From: Nitrobacter vulgaris | GTDB lineage: Bacteria > Pseudomonadota > Alphaproteobacteria > Rhizobiales > Xanthobacteraceae | Length of the DNA: 64,000 nucleotides | Direction: 5' to 3' | NCBI RefSeq assembly: GCF_031453995.1 | Contig: NZ_JAVDPZ010000019.1 | Coordinates: 10,454-74,453 of the forward strand | Shown here: one piece after another, positions 16,577 to 24,593 of the stretch | Layout of the letters: each line of letters begins with the position of its first letter | How positions within the stretch are numbered: position 1 is the first letter of the stretch | Made by a program: the position numbers and the translations under genes | Notes under the pieces: generated by a model | What the model saw: only the letters and a program-made list of their open reading frames with translations | What the model was told of the DNA's origin: nothing | Databases searched by the model: none

Positions 16577-16784
16577 CCGAGATGACAGTTTGGATGGCAG
16601 CGATTTCTGCAATCTGCTGTTTTGACAACGGTCCTTGGTGTCCCATGAGACCGACAATCAGGTCACGCCGCCGTTCCTTCAACTGAACTAATGGCAACTT
16701 GTGATCTTCGAGCAGCGTAGGCATTTCCAACAGGCTCCAGCCGATGCCTGAAAGTGACTCAAAGTTACTGAGACCAATTTTCAC
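16509..16784 (-). CDS. Hypothetical helical protein
   Basis: 91 residues, mostly helical (KLPLVQLKERRRDLIVGLMG, then QQIAEIAAIQTVISAIEAVL and an acidic end). Its start overlaps the stop of the upstream gene (16781-16784, ATGA). Family not recognised. Confidence 0.5.
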   Translation of the reverse strand: MKIGLSNFESLSGIGWSLLEMPTLLEDHKLPLVQLKERRRDLIVGLMGHQGPLSKQQIAEIAAIQTVISAIEAVLDDLDAEAEVALRDRAA

Positions 16785-17044
16785 CGATGCTTAAAATTGT
16801 TTGCATCGAAGTCGTCAACAGCAACCTCGCTCGGGTGAGGCGGGTTAAGGAGTCGTAATCGCTCGCTGTCTGCCGCGGCTTCGTTCGCAATAATCCGAAA
16901 TGTTTCTTGCGAGCGGGTGCCATTCGCGGCTGACTGTAGAATCCGCTCGGCCATCAACGCTTTGGTTGATGGATCAGGGCGAACGTCCAGTGTGGCTTGC
17001 GCAAGCGCGCCTCGCATTATCGTAACTAGCTCTGCATCAAACAT
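16781..17044 (-). CDS. Hypothetical protein
   Basis: 87 residues from MFDAELVTIMRGALAQATLD, with CGGAGATTC just upstream of this ATG. Contains STKALMAERILQSAANGTRS and RIIANEAAADSERLRLL. Helical, soluble. First gene of a two-gene operon with 16509-16784. Composition suggests a widespread unnamed rhizobial family. Confidence 0.55.
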   Translation of the reverse strand: MFDAELVTIMRGALAQATLDVRPDPSTKALMAERILQSAANGTRSQETFRIIANEAAADSERLRLLNPPHPSEVAVDDFDANNFKHR

Positions 17045-17255
17045 CTTGAATCTCCGTTCTGGCAGCGCTGTACCATGCATCGGTGACGGCTGTACTGCGG
17101 AACTCTGACGATGATGAGTCGAGCGAATTAAACTTCGGACAGGTTGAGTCACATCGTCACACGACGAAGTGATTGACCATTCACATTACCATCACCACCG
17201 CGCCCTCGGATGAACTCGCGCGCGGCAATTTTCAATAACGGAGTTTTTCAAATCA

Positions 17256-17411
17256 ATGAGTGGTTTCTGGAAAATCAACACCACAGAGTCCGCCGCTCTT
17301 GCGGCTGACCGCGCGGCATTGAAAGCCTTGGATACGACAAAAAACAAGGCTACGACCCTCGTCGAAGACGGCGGTACTTTCCGACGCTCCAACGATGACA
17401 ACCAAACTTAG
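17256..17411 (+). CDS. 51-residue hypothetical protein
   Basis: MSGFWKINTTESAALAADRA then ALKALDTTKNKATTLVEDGG and a polar end. ACGGAG lies about 15 bp upstream. Hydrophilic, no TM. Unknown. Confidence 0.45.
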   Translation: MSGFWKINTTESAALAADRAALKALDTTKNKATTLVEDGGTFRRSNDDNQT

Positions 17412-17441
17412 AAAGAAAAGAAGGTTTTATGGCCGAGTTTG

Positions 17442-17564
17442 GTGGGCAGACGCCCCGTCGCGGAAGGCTACACCAATATTCTTAGGGACGATGTAAATAA
17501 TCCTCGTTTGGAAGAGCAACCTTATGCCAGTTGGGAGTTTGGCTATTGGGGTGTTTGCCCATGA
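17442..17564 (+). CDS. 40-residue ORF with W/Y-rich tail
   Basis: From a GTG: VGRRPVAEGYTNILRDDVNN then PRLEEQPYASWEFGYWGVCP. The composition is clearly protein-like. An ATG at 17429 in another frame (MAEFGGQT) sits behind AAGAAAAGAAGG and would fit this tail if two frames were joined, so the gene may be frameshifted near its start. Confidence 0.4.
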   Translation: MGRRPVAEGYTNILRDDVNNPRLEEQPYASWEFGYWGVCP

Positions 17565-17694
17565 CACCCCGCCTGTGGCGGTCCCGGCATTTGCAGGCTG
17601 CCGGGGCCGTCGCTTGGTCTTGTAGAGTCCATTCCGAAAGGCTTTCTCCGCGCCCCCTGTGATAGACTGACCTCAAGACAGGAGGAGGCAAGTC

Positions 17695-17922
17695 ATGACA
17701 GAACGCCGCGAACTATATCGAAGCCCAAATGGCGATTCCTGGTACTTAGGTCGCGAGCCGACAGACGGGCATGCCTTTATCATTCACCAGCCTAATTCCC
17801 CATCCGGCGGACGGTTGTCGCATATTGAACTGGGAGAATTCCTACGGAGTGGGAAAGGCCCAGAACAGCAGGCATTGCTCCGTTTGATTGGGACACTCGT
17901 CGAAGTGCCGCCATACGCTTAA
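17695..17922 (+). CDS. Hypothetical protein (ELYRSPNGD family)
   Basis: 75 residues: RELYRSPNGDSWYLGREPTD, FIIHQPNSPSGGRLSHIELG and GPEQQALLRLIGTLV. AGGAGGAGG is 8 bp before the ATG. A small soluble protein type common in bradyrhizobia; no function assigned. Confidence 0.65.
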   Translation: MTERRELYRSPNGDSWYLGREPTDGHAFIIHQPNSPSGGRLSHIELGEFLRSGKGPEQQALLRLIGTLVEVPPYA

Positions 17923-17944
17923 TGCATTGCTCGGGCGAGATTTT

Positions 17945-18115
17945 CTATTTGTGAGTTGGCAACTGTCCATCTAGCCAGTCTTGCTCCTCGGCAAGTGCGA
18001 GCCAGGCATCCTGCATGCGTCTATAGCGGTTCTTCGAAGGCAGGTCCTTCGCATCGTCGGCGAGTTCACCGCAGTTGCGGGCATTTTCTCTGTACTGTTC
18101 TGACTTGGTCAACAT
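17945..18115 (-). CDS. 56-residue helical protein
   Basis: MLTKSEQYRENARNCGELAD then DAKDLPSKNRYRRMQDAWLA and LAEEQDWLDGQLPTHK. GGAGCGG lies 6 bp upstream of the ATG. Matches a common small rhizobial protein pattern (SEQYRENA..C..LA, then RYRRM..AWLALA.EQ.WLDG). Function unknown. Confidence 0.6.
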   Translation of the reverse strand: MLTKSEQYRENARNCGELADDAKDLPSKNRYRRMQDAWLALAEEQDWLDGQLPTHK

Positions 18116-18150
18116 GAGCCGCTCCGGCGAGGTTCTCTATTTGAAGGACG

Positions 18151-18204
18151 AAAAAATGCCCGCCGTTTGCGAGATGAAAAGCATCCCCCTTGACGGCGGC
18201 GGGC
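18151..18204 (-). terminator. Terminator of the second RHH module
   Basis: GCCCGCCG (18158-18165) pairs with CGGCGGGC (18197-18204). On the minus strand the stem is followed by TTTTTT, so it fits the leftward genes at 18251-18759. The loop is long (31 nt). Confidence 0.45.
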
Positions 18205-18250
18205 CTGCCTTGCATTCGTCCGGCTTAGGTCTGTAGGCGGCACCTTGCCT

Positions 18251-18562
18251 TCACTTCCTCGCTTCGTAGGGCAGAAAGTACACACCCTCGCGAGCGCCCA
18301 GGCGCTCCTGTTCCCAAGCCTTACGCTCCTCGTCGGTAGCCGGGATGAATGCAAAGCAACTCTCAGCGCCCACTGTTTCGCCCGCTGCCGTTAGCGCCTC
18401 CTGGACCAGGCCATACACTTTTGGGGTCCCGATCAATTCCTGCATACGCTCGTCTTCCGACGACAAGTTTACGGTGCCTACGCGCACACCATGCTCATCC
18501 GGGCTGCCCTCGTTCAGAACGAGGAAGATCGTGGTTAGCTCAGAATCCGTAGGTTCGCTCAT
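18251..18562 (-). CDS. Hypothetical protein paired with RHH regulator (module 2)
   Basis: 103 residues, acidic: LTTIFLVLNEGSPDEHGVRV, LSSEDERMQELIGTPKVYGL and FIPATDEERKAWEQERLG. The ATG overlaps the stop of the ribbon-helix-helix gene by 4 bp, the same layout as 4422/4676 although the two partner proteins are not obviously alike. Function unknown. Confidence 0.55.
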   Translation of the reverse strand: MSEPTDSELTTIFLVLNEGSPDEHGVRVGTVNLSSEDERMQELIGTPKVYGLVQEALTAAGETVGAESCFAFIPATDEERKAWEQERLGAREGVYFLPYEARK

Positions 18563-18759
18563 CTATCCCTCCTCGCTTTCAGCCCAATCTCTACCAGCCT
18601 CCGAACCGCTTCCGGACGGCCAGGTAGGTCGTCTTGTTTCCGACGCCAGTCGTCGAGGGCCTTGGCCATACCGGGCTGGACGCGAACGCCGATTAGATCG
18701 CCAGTTGCAGGCGCCCTCTTTTTTGGTGTTTTCATGTTATCACGAATTGAATTATTCAT
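18559..18759 (-). CDS. Ribbon-helix-helix DNA-binding protein (module 2)
   Basis: 66 residues (or 58 from an internal ATG at 18735). Basic arm KTPKKRAPATGD, strand LIGVRVQPG, helix MAKALDDWRRKQDDL, then GRPEAVRRLVEIGLKARRD. The last helix is the same as in the copy at 4676. TATCACGAA occurs twice between 18735 and 18780, around the start, and could be its operator. It is divergent from a decayed relative of the gene at 4967. Confidence 0.65.
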   Translation of the reverse strand: MNNSIRDNMKTPKKRAPATGDLIGVRVQPGMAKALDDWRRKQDDLPGRPEAVRRLVEIGLKARRDR

Positions 18760-18844
18760 GCAACCATGATATCACGAAAACAGGCCGGAGCAAAGTGGCG
18801 ACCTCGCGTCCGGCTCTAACCGCAACCGCCGTCTAGGAGCGATC

Positions 18845-18930
18845 ATGGCTACAACCACGTTGCCGATGCGACCGCACCAGCCATTGCGCTAGCGCGGTTG
18901 CCGTCCTGCGTCGCATTCTCCGCCGCCTAA
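18845..18930 (+). pseudogene. Decayed divergent ORF of RHH module 2
   Basis: ATG 18845 reads MATTTLP and stops after 15 codons; a shifted frame continues DATAPAIALARLPSCVAFSA to a stop at 18930. The start and the preceding ~60 bp (ACAGGCC..AGA/GGAGCAA..GGC/CTCTAAC) resemble the region before the 97-residue gene at 4967. A broken copy of that gene. Confidence 0.4.
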
Positions 18931-19022
18931 ACGATGACGGCTTCGGCCGCGTCACGCGGCCTCAGCGGCTGAAACACCGGGCTCGAAAGCGCGCCAATAA
19001 GCGAGGCATATAGCCAACAAAA

Positions 19023-19041
19023 ACCTAAATGATTTTTAGGT
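19023..19041. terminator. Hairpin ACCTAAA/TTTAGGT
   Basis: A perfect 7-bp stem with a 5-nt loop, followed on the plus strand by AGCCTTTTT. A direct repeat of GAGAATAGGTT follows at about 19053 and 19074. Lies between the module 2 remnant and the genes at 19099. Confidence 0.4.
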
Positions 19042-19098
19042 AGCCTTTTTCCGAGAATAGGTTTCCCGAATCTGAGAATAGGTTGAACCGGGTCGCGT

Positions 19099-19308
19099 CT
19101 AGGTGTCCGGATCAAGCGCCCGAAACATCAAATCCAAAAGCATCGGCCGCCGCGCTGGGTCAGCGGCCTTCAACATTTTCGAAAACGCCGCCGCGACTGC
19201 ACTTGTGCCCGCTACCCATCGGCCATCGGCGACGCGCGTCATGAGAATGCCCGTACTCGAAGCTTCAAAAATGAAATCAGGTGTTTCGAGTTTCAAATCG
19301 TCCACCAT
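19099..19308 (-). CDS. Small paralogue pair, member 2
   Basis: 69 residues: DLKLETPDFIFEASSTGILM, TRVADGRWVAGTSAVAAAFS and MLLDLMFRALDPDT. Aligns with the upstream protein at 19352 (LKLQGPNFNFETFSEGLRI..TRIAD). GGGGGATTTT precedes the start. Soluble; function unknown. Confidence 0.6.
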   Translation of the reverse strand: MVDDLKLETPDFIFEASSTGILMTRVADGRWVAGTSAVAAAFSKMLKAADPARRPMLLDLMFRALDPDT

Positions 19309-19351
19309 AAAATCCCCCTTTCCTCAAAAGGCACTGTCTGGATCGGCGCGG

Positions 19352-19555
19352 TTACGCCAGAGCGTCGAACATCAATCCAAACAGCCTTTCTCGATACGCA
19401 TCCGGCATTTCCGTCGTGACCATCTTTGCAAAGATAGCGACCGCTTCAGCGCTGTTCGAAGCGCGTTGCTCACTGTCCGCAATTCGCGTAATGCGTAATC
19501 CCTCACTAAAGGTTTCAAAGTTGAAGTTCGGACCTTGAAGTTTCAAATTACTCAT
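19352..19555 (-). CDS. Small paralogue pair, member 1
   Basis: 67 residues: MSNLKLQGPNFNFETFSEGL, RITRIADSEQRASNSAEAVA, then RLFGLMFDALA. Same order of motifs as the next gene (19099), 43 bp downstream, so a tandem duplication. AACGAGAAGG lies upstream of the start. Confidence 0.6.
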   Translation of the reverse strand: MSNLKLQGPNFNFETFSEGLRITRIADSEQRASNSAEAVAIFAKMVTTEMPDAYRERLFGLMFDALA

Positions 19556-20119
19556 AAAAAAACCTTCTCGTTGAAAAAGACTGTCAGTTCAAAATTGGTT
19601 TGCTTTCACTCGCCAAGTATTCGCCGAGCCATGATGGATCACCGAATCTGTGAGTCAACTTGACTGCAGCGTCACGATTGCCATCAAGTATCGTTTTGAA
19701 GCGCTCTTGATTACCCCGCGGAGGAACCTACGCGAGCCTGGTGACCAAAGGGAATTGCTCCCTTCTCTGATAGCCGATCAAAGCGCCCCCACGATGCGCG
19801 GTTCGATTGCTTTCGCCAATTGTTCACGGGATCGGGCGGCCAGTCTGTGCACTCATGCTACAGCGTATACAGGTTACGCTTTTGCAGCGTCCGCTCGGCA
19901 GCTCTTGATCTAGATCAAACTGGCTGTTCGGTCTCGGGATGACCATCGAACGGTGAAAGGTATGGAAGGCTGGCGGAATTCGCATCCGAGTTCACAGCGA
20001 CAATCTTCCGGGAACGGAAGTGATGCTGGGGGAGGGCGGGCCGATGGAAATGCGGATCGGAGCTTCTAGGTGAGGACTGACAACATCTCTAACGTTGCAG
20101 GTATCGCTGGGAGATAGGG
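19556..20119. other. Intergenic region upstream of xfp
   Basis: No gene recognised. It contains the FixK/FNR-type palindrome at 19905-19918 and, near 20110, the ribosome site of the phosphoketolase gene. Confidence 0.5.
19905..19918. promoter_or_regulatory. FixK/FNR-type box
   Basis: TTGATCTAGATCAA fits TTGAT-N4-ATCAA exactly and is a full palindrome. It lies about 200 bp before xfp. In bradyrhizobia FixK2 uses such sites for micro-oxic induction. Control of xfp is inferred from position. Confidence 0.65.
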
Positions 20120-22525
20120 ATGGCAAGCACGCTTTCTAGCAAAGAGCGGGCGATGATGGATGCGTACTGGCGGGCGGCCAATTACCTTTCGGTCGGCCAG
20201 ATCTATCTCTACGACAACCCGCTGCTTAAGCAATCGCTCACAAAGGATCACATCAAGCCGAGGCTTCTTGGCCACTGGGGAACGACGCCAGGCCTGAACT
20301 TCATCTATGTCCACCTTAACCGGGTGATTAAGAAGCACGATCTCGACGTGATCTACATCACCGGCCCCGGACACGGTGGTCCCGGGCTGGTCGCGAACGC
20401 TTACCTGGAGGGGACCTACAGCGAGGTCTATCCGAACATTTCTCCCGATGAAGAGGGAATGAAGCGACTATTCACCCAATTCTCCTTCCCGGGCGGTATC
20501 CCGAGCCACGTTGCACCGGAGACCCCTGGCTCGATTCACGAAGGCGGGGAACTCGGCTACGCCCTCTCACATGCCTACGGAGCGGCCTTCGACAACCCCA
20601 ATTTAATCGTGGCCTGTGTCGTCGGCGACGGCGAAGCGGAAACTGGACCGCTGGCAACGAGCTGGCATTCCAATAAGTTCTTGAACCCGGCGACCGATGG
20701 AGTGGTCTTGCCGATACTTCACTTGAACGGCTACAAGATCGCCAATCCCTGCATTCTCGCGCGCATCAGTCATGATGAATTGGATCATCTATTTCGCGGT
20801 TACGGCTATACGCCATATTTCGTCGAGGGGGATGAGCCGGAAAAAATGCACGAGCTGATGGCCGCAACCATGGATAAGGTTGTCGGGGAAATTCAGCGCA
20901 TTAAATCCGCCGCACTCAAAGATGGATTTGAGGAGCGCCCACTATGGCCGATGATTGTACTCCGCACACCCAAAGGCTGGACATGTCCGAAGGAAATTGA
21001 TGGCAAGCGCACAGAGGATTATTGGCGATCTCACCAGGTGCCGATGGGTGAGATGCATCGGAACGCGGCCCATGTGCGTCTCCTCGAAGAGTGGATGAGG
21101 AGCTATCGACCTTCAGAGCTGTTCGATGACAGCGGCCAGCTCCTCCCCGAGTTGGCCGACCTCGCCCCTCGAGGCGCACGTCGCATGAGCGCCAACCCAC
21201 ATACCAATGGCGGGTTGATCCTGCGCGAACTGCGGCTGCCAAATTTTCGCGATTACGCTGTTGACGTGACCGCACCCGGCGTCGAAACCGCCGAATCTAC
21301 GAGAGTCATGGGTCGGTTCCTTCGCGATGTAATGAAGCTAAATATGGAGGCCCGTAATTTCCGGCTCTTCAGTCCGGACGAGAACAACTCGAACCGCTGG
21401 CAGGATGTACTGGAAGTCACCAATCGTGCCTGGGCCGCAAATACTTTCCCCTGGGATGATCATCTAGCACCCGATGGGCGGATTATGGAAATGCTCAGCG
21501 AGCATCAATGCCAAGGCTGGCTCGAGGGCTATCTTCTGACCGGCCGGCACGGCTTTTTCTCCTGCTATGAGGCGTTCATCCACATCATTGACTCGATGTT
21601 CAATCAGCACGCCAAGTGGCTGAAGGTTTGCAATCACATTCCATGGCGGCGGCCTATTGGCTCGCTAAACTACTTATTGTCGAGCCATGTCTGGCGCCAG
21701 GACCACAACGGCTTCAGCCATCAAGACCCAGGGTTTATCGACCACGTCATCAACAAAAAAGCTGAGGTCATCCGCGTCTATCTCCCCCCTGATGCTAATT
21801 GCTTGCTCTCGGTCACTGATCATTGTCTGCGCAGCCGAAACTACGTCAACGTCGTCGTCGCGGGGAAGCAGCCCGCTCCTCAATGGTTGACGATGGACGA
21901 GGCTGTCAAGCATTGCGAAGCTGGATTGGGTATTTGGGAATGGGCCAGCAACGACCATGGTGGCGAGCCCGATGTCGTAATGGCCTGCTGTGGTGACGTG
22001 CCAACGCTGGAGACGCTCGCCGCTGTCGACCTCCTTCGAAGGTACGCGCCCGATCTAAAAGTCCGCGTCATCAATGTCGTCAATCTGATGAAGCTGCAGC
22101 CTTCGAGCGAGCATCCGCATGGTCTGACTGATCATGATTTCGACGTGCTTTTCACGACTGACAAGCCGATCATCTTTGCGTTCCACGGGTACCCGTGGCT
22201 GATTCACAGACTGACCTACCGGCGCACGAGCCACAACAACGTGCATGTGCGGGGTTACAAGGAAGAGGGCACCACCACGACACCGTTCGATATGTGCGTG
22301 CTTAACGAGCTAGATCGCTTCCACCTCGTCAGCGACGTAATCGATCGCGTGCCGAAGCTTGGATCGCGCGCTGCCTACGCCAAGCAGGCCATCCGCGACA
22401 AGCTCATCGACCACAGGACCTTCATCGCCCGGTGTGGAGACGACATGCCGGAGATCACTGGCTGGAGATGGGGGCAGGAGGCGTCTTCTGCGGTCGTTCA
22501 CTCGACCGAGGCAGACAACGTCTAA
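20120..22525 (+). CDS. xfp: Phosphoketolase (xylulose-5-P/fructose-6-P)
   Basis: 801 residues, full length. Cleaves xylulose-5-phosphate or fructose-6-phosphate with phosphate to acetyl-phosphate plus glyceraldehyde-3-P or erythrose-4-P, using thiamine diphosphate. Family signatures: YITGPGHGGPGLVANAYLEG, SIHEGGELGYALSHAYGAAF, the ThDP/Mg site GDGEAETGPLATSWHSNKFL and SPDENNSNRWQDVLEVTNRA. GGGAGATA precedes the ATG. It heads a cluster with GH65, glgP and glgX; ackA, the usual acetyl-phosphate consumer, is broken downstream. Cytoplasmic. Confidence 0.95.
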   Translation: MASTLSSKERAMMDAYWRAANYLSVGQIYLYDNPLLKQSLTKDHIKPRLLGHWGTTPGLNFIYVHLNRVIKKHDLDVIYITGPGHGGPGLVANAYLEGTYSEVYPNISPDEEGMKRLFTQFSFPGGIPSHVAPETPGSIHEGGELGYALSHAYGAAFDNPNLIVACVVGDGEAETGPLATSWHSNKFLNPATDGVVLPILHLNGYKIANPCILARISHDELDHLFRGYGYTPYFVEGDEPEKMHELMAATMDKVVGEIQRIKSAALKDGFEERPLWPMIVLRTPKGWTCPKEIDGKRTEDYWRSHQVPMGEMHRNAAHVRLLEEWMRSYRPSELFDDSGQLLPELADLAPRGARRMSANPHTNGGLILRELRLPNFRDYAVDVTAPGVETAESTRVMGRFLRDVMKLNMEARNFRLFSPDENNSNRWQDVLEVTNRAWAANTFPWDDHLAPDGRIMEMLSEHQCQGWLEGYLLTGRHGFFSCYEAFIHIIDSMFNQHAKWLKVCNHIPWRRPIGSLNYLLSSHVWRQDHNGFSHQDPGFIDHVINKKAEVIRVYLPPDANCLLSVTDHCLRSRNYVNVVVAGKQPAPQWLTMDEAVKHCEAGLGIWEWASNDHGGEPDVVMACCGDVPTLETLAAVDLLRRYAPDLKVRVINVVNLMKLQPSSEHPHGLTDHDFDVLFTTDKPIIFAFHGYPWLIHRLTYRRTSHNNVHVRGYKEEGTTTTPFDMCVLNELDRFHLVSDVIDRVPKLGSRAAYAKQAIRDKLIDHRTFIARCGDDMPEITGWRWGQEASSAVVHSTEADNV

Positions 22526-22545
22526 AGGTGCCGGCGGAGCCGAAA

Positions 22546-24480
22546 ATGAACGTTTGCGCGATGAGACATGAGAAGACAGCGTGGAGCCTCAATGGCCGGC
22601 CATCCCACGATTATCCGGCCGACGAATGGAACGTCGTCGAAAAAGCGTTTCATCCCGAATTGCGGGCTCAGCTCGAAACGATGCTAGCGTTCGGTAACGG
22701 GTACCTCGGCATACGGGGGTGCCCGGAGGAGAGCGGCCCAAACTCTGAAAACGGCACTTTCATTAATGGGTTCTATGAAACGTGGTCGATCATCTACGGA
22801 GAAGAAGCTTACGGTTTCGCAAGGACTGGTCAGACGATCTGTAACGTGACCGACTGAAAAGTCATCAAACTTTTCGTCGACGACGAGCCGTTCTGGCTGC
22901 CCCATGCGCACCTTTTGAACTACGACCGACGACTCAATATGAAGACGGGAACACTAGACAGGGAGATTGTTTGGGAAACTCCATCTGGCAAACAGGTGTC
23001 CATTATATCCCGACGTTTGGTCTCCTTCGTCAATAGGCATGTGACCGCCATCTCCTATCGTGTAACAATACTCAATGCACAAGCTTTTGTCGTGATCTCT
23101 TCGGAGATGACCGCAGACGAACGCGGCACTCGCAGCAGGGAAGACGATCCACGACTGGCGAAAGCCCATCCAGGCCGCGTGCTGCATCAGCGGTCCACCT
23201 ATTCCAAAGACCGCCGCATCGTGCTGTGCCATTCGACCGAAAGAAGCCGGTTCGTCCTCGCATGCGCGACTGACCATGCGATAGAGAGCGTTTGCCGTAT
23301 TCCTACAAAGTCGCCCATAGTGGTGACTCCGGCCAAGTCGCCTTCACAATCGAAGCGCGGCCGGGCTGCTCCATCCAGCTTACCAAATTCATGGCCTATC
23401 ACGCCTCGCAGACGGATTCTCCCGAACAGATCTGCAGCCGTGCTGGGTGGACAATGGATCGCGTGATGAGCCAGGGCTTCCAGAATTTGCTCGCCTCCCA
23501 GGAGCAGTACATGGACGATTTCTGGCGCAGAAGCGATGTTCGGATCAAGGACGTCAGAGAAGATCGAACAAAACGCAGCACCGCCGAGATCCAGCAGGCA
23601 ATCAGGTTCAATCTTTTTCACATCCTGCAGGCCTCGGCGTGTACCGAAGACAGGGGTGTGCCGGCGAAGGGCCTAACCGGACAGGCCTATGAAGGGCACT
23701 ACTTCTGGGACACCGAAATCTACCTTCTGCCGTTTCTGACGTACACCTCGCCCCGCATCGCCAGGAACCTGCTGGCACTCCGCTACAAGATGCTGCCTCA
23801 GGCACGGGCCCGCGCCAAGGAGTTAGGCCACCGGGGAGCGATGTTTCCGTGGCGCACCATTAGCGGCGAAGAAGCATCGGCATATTACGCCGCAGATACC
23901 GCACAATATCACATCAACGCAGACATTATATACGGGCTGCGCAAGTACGTGCAGGCAACGAGCGATGAATCGTTTCTGCGGGACTACGGCGCCGAAATGC
24001 TCGTCGAAACCGCACGTCTGTGGGCGGACTTGGGCTTCTACTCGGATACTAAAGGCGACAGGTTCTGTATCAACGGCGTCACCGGGCCAGACGAATACAA
24101 TGCAGTCGTAAACAACAATGCATACACGAACTTGATGGTCCGCGAAAACTTGCGCTACGTCGAATCCATGCGCAAGATAGAACCGGACGCATACAATACT
24201 CTTGTGCACAAAACGGCACTCGAACCCTCTGAGGTGACAGCATGGATTCGCGCGGCGGAAAACATGTATGTCCCATATGACGAGAAGCTGGATATCATTC
24301 CTCAGGACGACAGCTTTCTGGGCCGAGAGCCGTGGGATCTTCAGAATACGCCGCGCGAGCGTTATCCGCTGCTCTTGTTTTATCATCCACTGAACATTTA
24401 TCGAAAACGAGTGATCAAACAGGCGGACGTGCTTCTAGCGATGTTCCTGCTGGGTGATGCTTTTCCAACTGAGAGTTCAG
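22546..24480 (+). pseudogene. Glycoside hydrolase family 65 phosphorylase, broken
   Basis: Starts MNVCAMRHEKTAWSLNG and reads EKAFHPELRAQLETMLAFGN, a GH65 N-terminus. An in-frame TGA at 22855 interrupts it (CNVTD-stop-KVIKLFVDDEPF), a frameshift follows near 23290, and the catalytic barrel resumes: AYEGHYFWDTEIYLLPFLTY, FPWRTISGEEASAYYAADTA and INGVTGPDEYNAVVNNNAYT with the catalytic Glu. After KQADVLLAMFLLGDAFP the C-terminal part is lost and the frame runs on into glgP. Relatives are kojibiose- or trehalose-type disaccharide phosphorylases. At least three lesions, so inactive unless rescued. Confidence 0.85.
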
Positions 24481-24593
24481 ATTGTTGGATCGGCGAGCTC
24501 CGTCGGCAAAAATCGATGTGCGCCAAGATGACCAGAAAGGCGATCCGGTTTCGTGAGTCAGAATGCGATTGGGCCAGCATGGAGGACGAACCT

